Positions 62,713 to 64,000 of a stretch of 64,000 nucleotides of DNA are shown here, piece after piece (position 1 is the first letter of the stretch; each line of letters begins with the position of its first letter). The position numbers and the translations under genes were made by a program. Source of the stretch: Cervus elaphus (taxonomy: Eukaryota > Chordata > Mammalia > Artiodactyla > Cervidae); contig NW_025316732.1 in the NCBI RefSeq assembly GCF_910594005.1, forward strand, positions 1 to 64,000. Reading direction: 5' to 3'. Under the pieces are notes generated by a model. That model saw only the letters and a program-made list of their open reading frames with translations, did no database searches and was not told where the DNA came from.

Positions 62713-64000
62713 GCTCCTCGCATTTTTCACAACTTTTCATGCTCCTCGCATTTTTCACACATTTTCATGCTCCTGGTCTTTTTTTTTTTTTTTGCTCCTC
62801 GCATTTTTCACACCTTTTCATGCTCCTGGTCTTTTTTTTTTTTTTTTTTTTTGCTCCTCGCATTTTTCACACCTTTTCATGCTCCTGGTCTTTTTTTTTT
62901 TTTTTTGCTCCTCGCATTTTTCAAACCTTTTCATGCTCCTGGTCTTTTTTTTTTTTTTGCTCCTCGCATTTTTCACACCTTTTCATGCTCCTGGTCTTTC
63001 TTTTTTTTTTTTTGCTCCTCGCATTTTTCACACCTTTTCATGCTCCTGGTCTTTCTTTTTTTTTTTTTGCTCCTCGCATTTTTCAAACCTTTTCATGCTC
63101 CTGGTCTTTTTTTTTTTTTTGCTCCTCGCATTTTTCACACCTTTTCATGCTCCTGGTCTTTCTTTTTTCTTTTTTGCTCCTCGCATTTTTCACACCTTTT
63201 CATGCTCCTCCTATTTTTCACACCTCTTCATGCTCCTCGCATTTTTCACAACTTTTCATGCTCGTCACATTTTTCACACCTTTTCATGCTCCTTGCATTT
63301 TTCACACCTTTTCATGCTCCTTGCATTTTTCACACCTTTTCATGCTCCTCGCATTTTTCACACCTTTTCATGCTCCTCGCATTTTTCACAACTTTTCATG
63401 CTCCTGGTCTTTTTTTTTTTTTTTTGCTCCTCGCATTTTTCACACCTTTTCATATTCCTGGTCTTTCTTTTTTTTTTTTTGCTCCTCGCGTTTTTCACAC
63501 CTTTTCATGCTCCTGGTCTTTCTTTCTTTCTTTTTTTTTTTTTTCTGCTCCTCGCATTTTTCACACCTTTTCATGCTCCTGGTCTTTCTTTTTTTTTTTT
63601 TGCTCCTCGCATTTTTCACACCTTTTCATGCTCCTGGTGTTTTTTTTTTTTTTTTTTTTTTTTTGCTCCTCGCATTTTTCACACCTTTTCATGCTCCTGG
63701 TCTTTTTTTTTTTTTTTTTTTTTTGCTCCTCGCATTTTTCCCACCTTTTCTTGCTCCTGGGTTTTTTTTTTTTTTTTTTTTTTTTGCTCCTCGCATTTTT
63801 CACACCTTTTCATGCTCCTGGTCTTTTTTTTTTTTTTTTTTTTTTGCTCCTCGCATTTTTCACACCTTTTCATGCTCCTGGTGTTTTTTTTTTTTTTTTT
63901 TTTTTTTTGCTCCTCGCATTTTTCACCCTTTTTCATGCTCCTGGTCTTTTTTTTTTTTTTTTTTTTTGCTCCTCGCATTTTTCACACCTTTTCATGCTCC
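62713..64000 (+). repeat. Family B block, cut by window end
   Basis: Repeats the order of 61,000-62,280 at 1,720 bp (CACACATTTTC at 61,031 and 62,751; T tract with TTTTTTCTTTTTT at 61,441 and 63,161; CTCCTA at 61,484 and 63,204). The array continues past the window. Confidence 0.88.

Larger units (their letters stand above)
1..64000 (+). repeat. Satellite DNA array, 28-bp monomer with poly-T linkers
   Basis: The entire window is a head-to-tail array in one orientation. The monomer is 28 bp (starts GCTCCTCGCA, core TCACACCT, ends CTTTTCAT). It is either directly repeated or followed by a linker that begins GCTCCTGGTC (variants GGTG, GGGT, CGTC, CATC) and runs into a T tract of about 9-25 bases, often interrupted near its start by one C (TTTCTTT) or by two or three CTTT steps. 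Hand counts over several stretches give about one monomer per 50-55 bp, so roughly 1,100-1,300 monomers here. No inverted unit and no unique sequence was seen. Both window ends fall inside the array. No function can be assigned from sequence alone; a heterochromatic or subtelomeric/pericentromeric satellite, or a large minisatellite, are the natural alternatives. Confidence 0.98.

Noticed and set aside
1..64000. AGGAG close to ATG on the minus strand, like a ribosome binding site before a start
   Set aside because: It occurs in every composite as part of the repeat, the spacing is too short, and nothing suggests a bacterial genome.
1..64000. Poly-T tracts as the reverse complement of SINE or LINE A-tails
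   Set aside because: No retroelement body, target-site duplication or RNA polymerase III box lies next to the tracts; each tract follows the same 10-bp linker start.
1..64000. Centromere (CENP-B box) or telomere repeat
   Set aside because: No sequence fitting the CENP-B box pattern (TTCG followed by CGGG at the right spacing) was seen, nor TTAGGG-type repeats. A centromeric role cannot be excluded but is not supported.
1..64000. Interferon-type GAAA-NN-GAAA elements on the minus strand
   Set aside because: The two GAAA words in the monomer are separated by too many bases for that element.

Overview
The whole 64,000-base window is one uninterrupted satellite array. I see no gene, RNA gene, recognisable transposon or unique sequence. 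Every unit lies in the same orientation, and the array runs off both ends of the window (it opens at base 10 of a monomer and closes inside a linker), so the true locus is larger. The building block is a 28-bp monomer (clean 11-copy run at 14,046-14,353) that starts GCTCCTCGCA, has the core TCACACCT and ends CTTTTCAT. Most monomers are followed by a linker starting GCTCCTGG and continuing into about 9-25 T. The composite unit is therefore roughly 50-65 bp. For a 56-bp composite, a hand count gives T 33, C 14, G 5, A 4, so the plus strand is T/C-rich and very poor in A.

The array points to a eukaryote: tens of kilobases of tandem short repeats with nested higher-order structure and no genes. 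The single CpG of each monomer is often changed to TpG or CpA, which fits a genome that methylates CpG (vertebrate or plant rather than insect or yeast). I cannot name the species or chromosome.

Layout. Four families of diagnostic variants alternate in blocks. Family A (TTGCAATTTTCACACC with CTATTCATGG, CTTCTCGC, linkers GCTCCTCGTC and GCTCCTCATC) fills 1-2,003, 10,945-12,920, 14,866-17,433, 19,380-22,950 and parts of 24,328-28,140. Family C (TATTCATCGC, ACGTCTTAATG, CTCCTAGTC, linkers with CTTTCTGTG) fills 12,921-14,865, 17,434-19,379 and 22,951-24,327. Family B (CACAACTTTTCAT, GCTCGTCACA, TTCATATTCC, linkers GGTG and GGGT with very long T tracts) fills 2,004-9,653, 10,169-10,944, 28,141-36,658, 37,877-45,340, 46,559-49,391, 50,560-50,961, 52,156-56,458, 57,192-62,478 and 62,713-64,000. 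Shorter A-derived boundary blocks (9,654; 36,659; 45,341; 49,392; 50,962; 56,459), nearly all carrying a CTTTTGATGTTCC marker, sit between B blocks.

Above the family level there are large direct duplications: a 4.5-4.9 kb C+A super-repeat (three copies between 12.9 and about 25 kb), a 2.24-kb tandem pair (24.3-28.7 kb), a 984-bp pair (30.6-32.6 kb), a 772-bp pair (about 19.8-21.3 kb), a 1.72-kb pair (from about 61.0 kb), and a boundary-block plus B-head unit of about 2.7 kb repeated between 36.7 and 53.6 kb.

Very long open frames occur, but they are an artefact of a sequence with almost no A. All three plus frames are open together, and the stops fall in a few point variants of the monomer. 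The most interesting biological feature is that each intact monomer carries a perfect T-box transcription-factor half-site (TCACACCT / AGGTGTGA), so the array is a very dense platform of potential T-box sites interleaved with poly(dA:dT) tracts.
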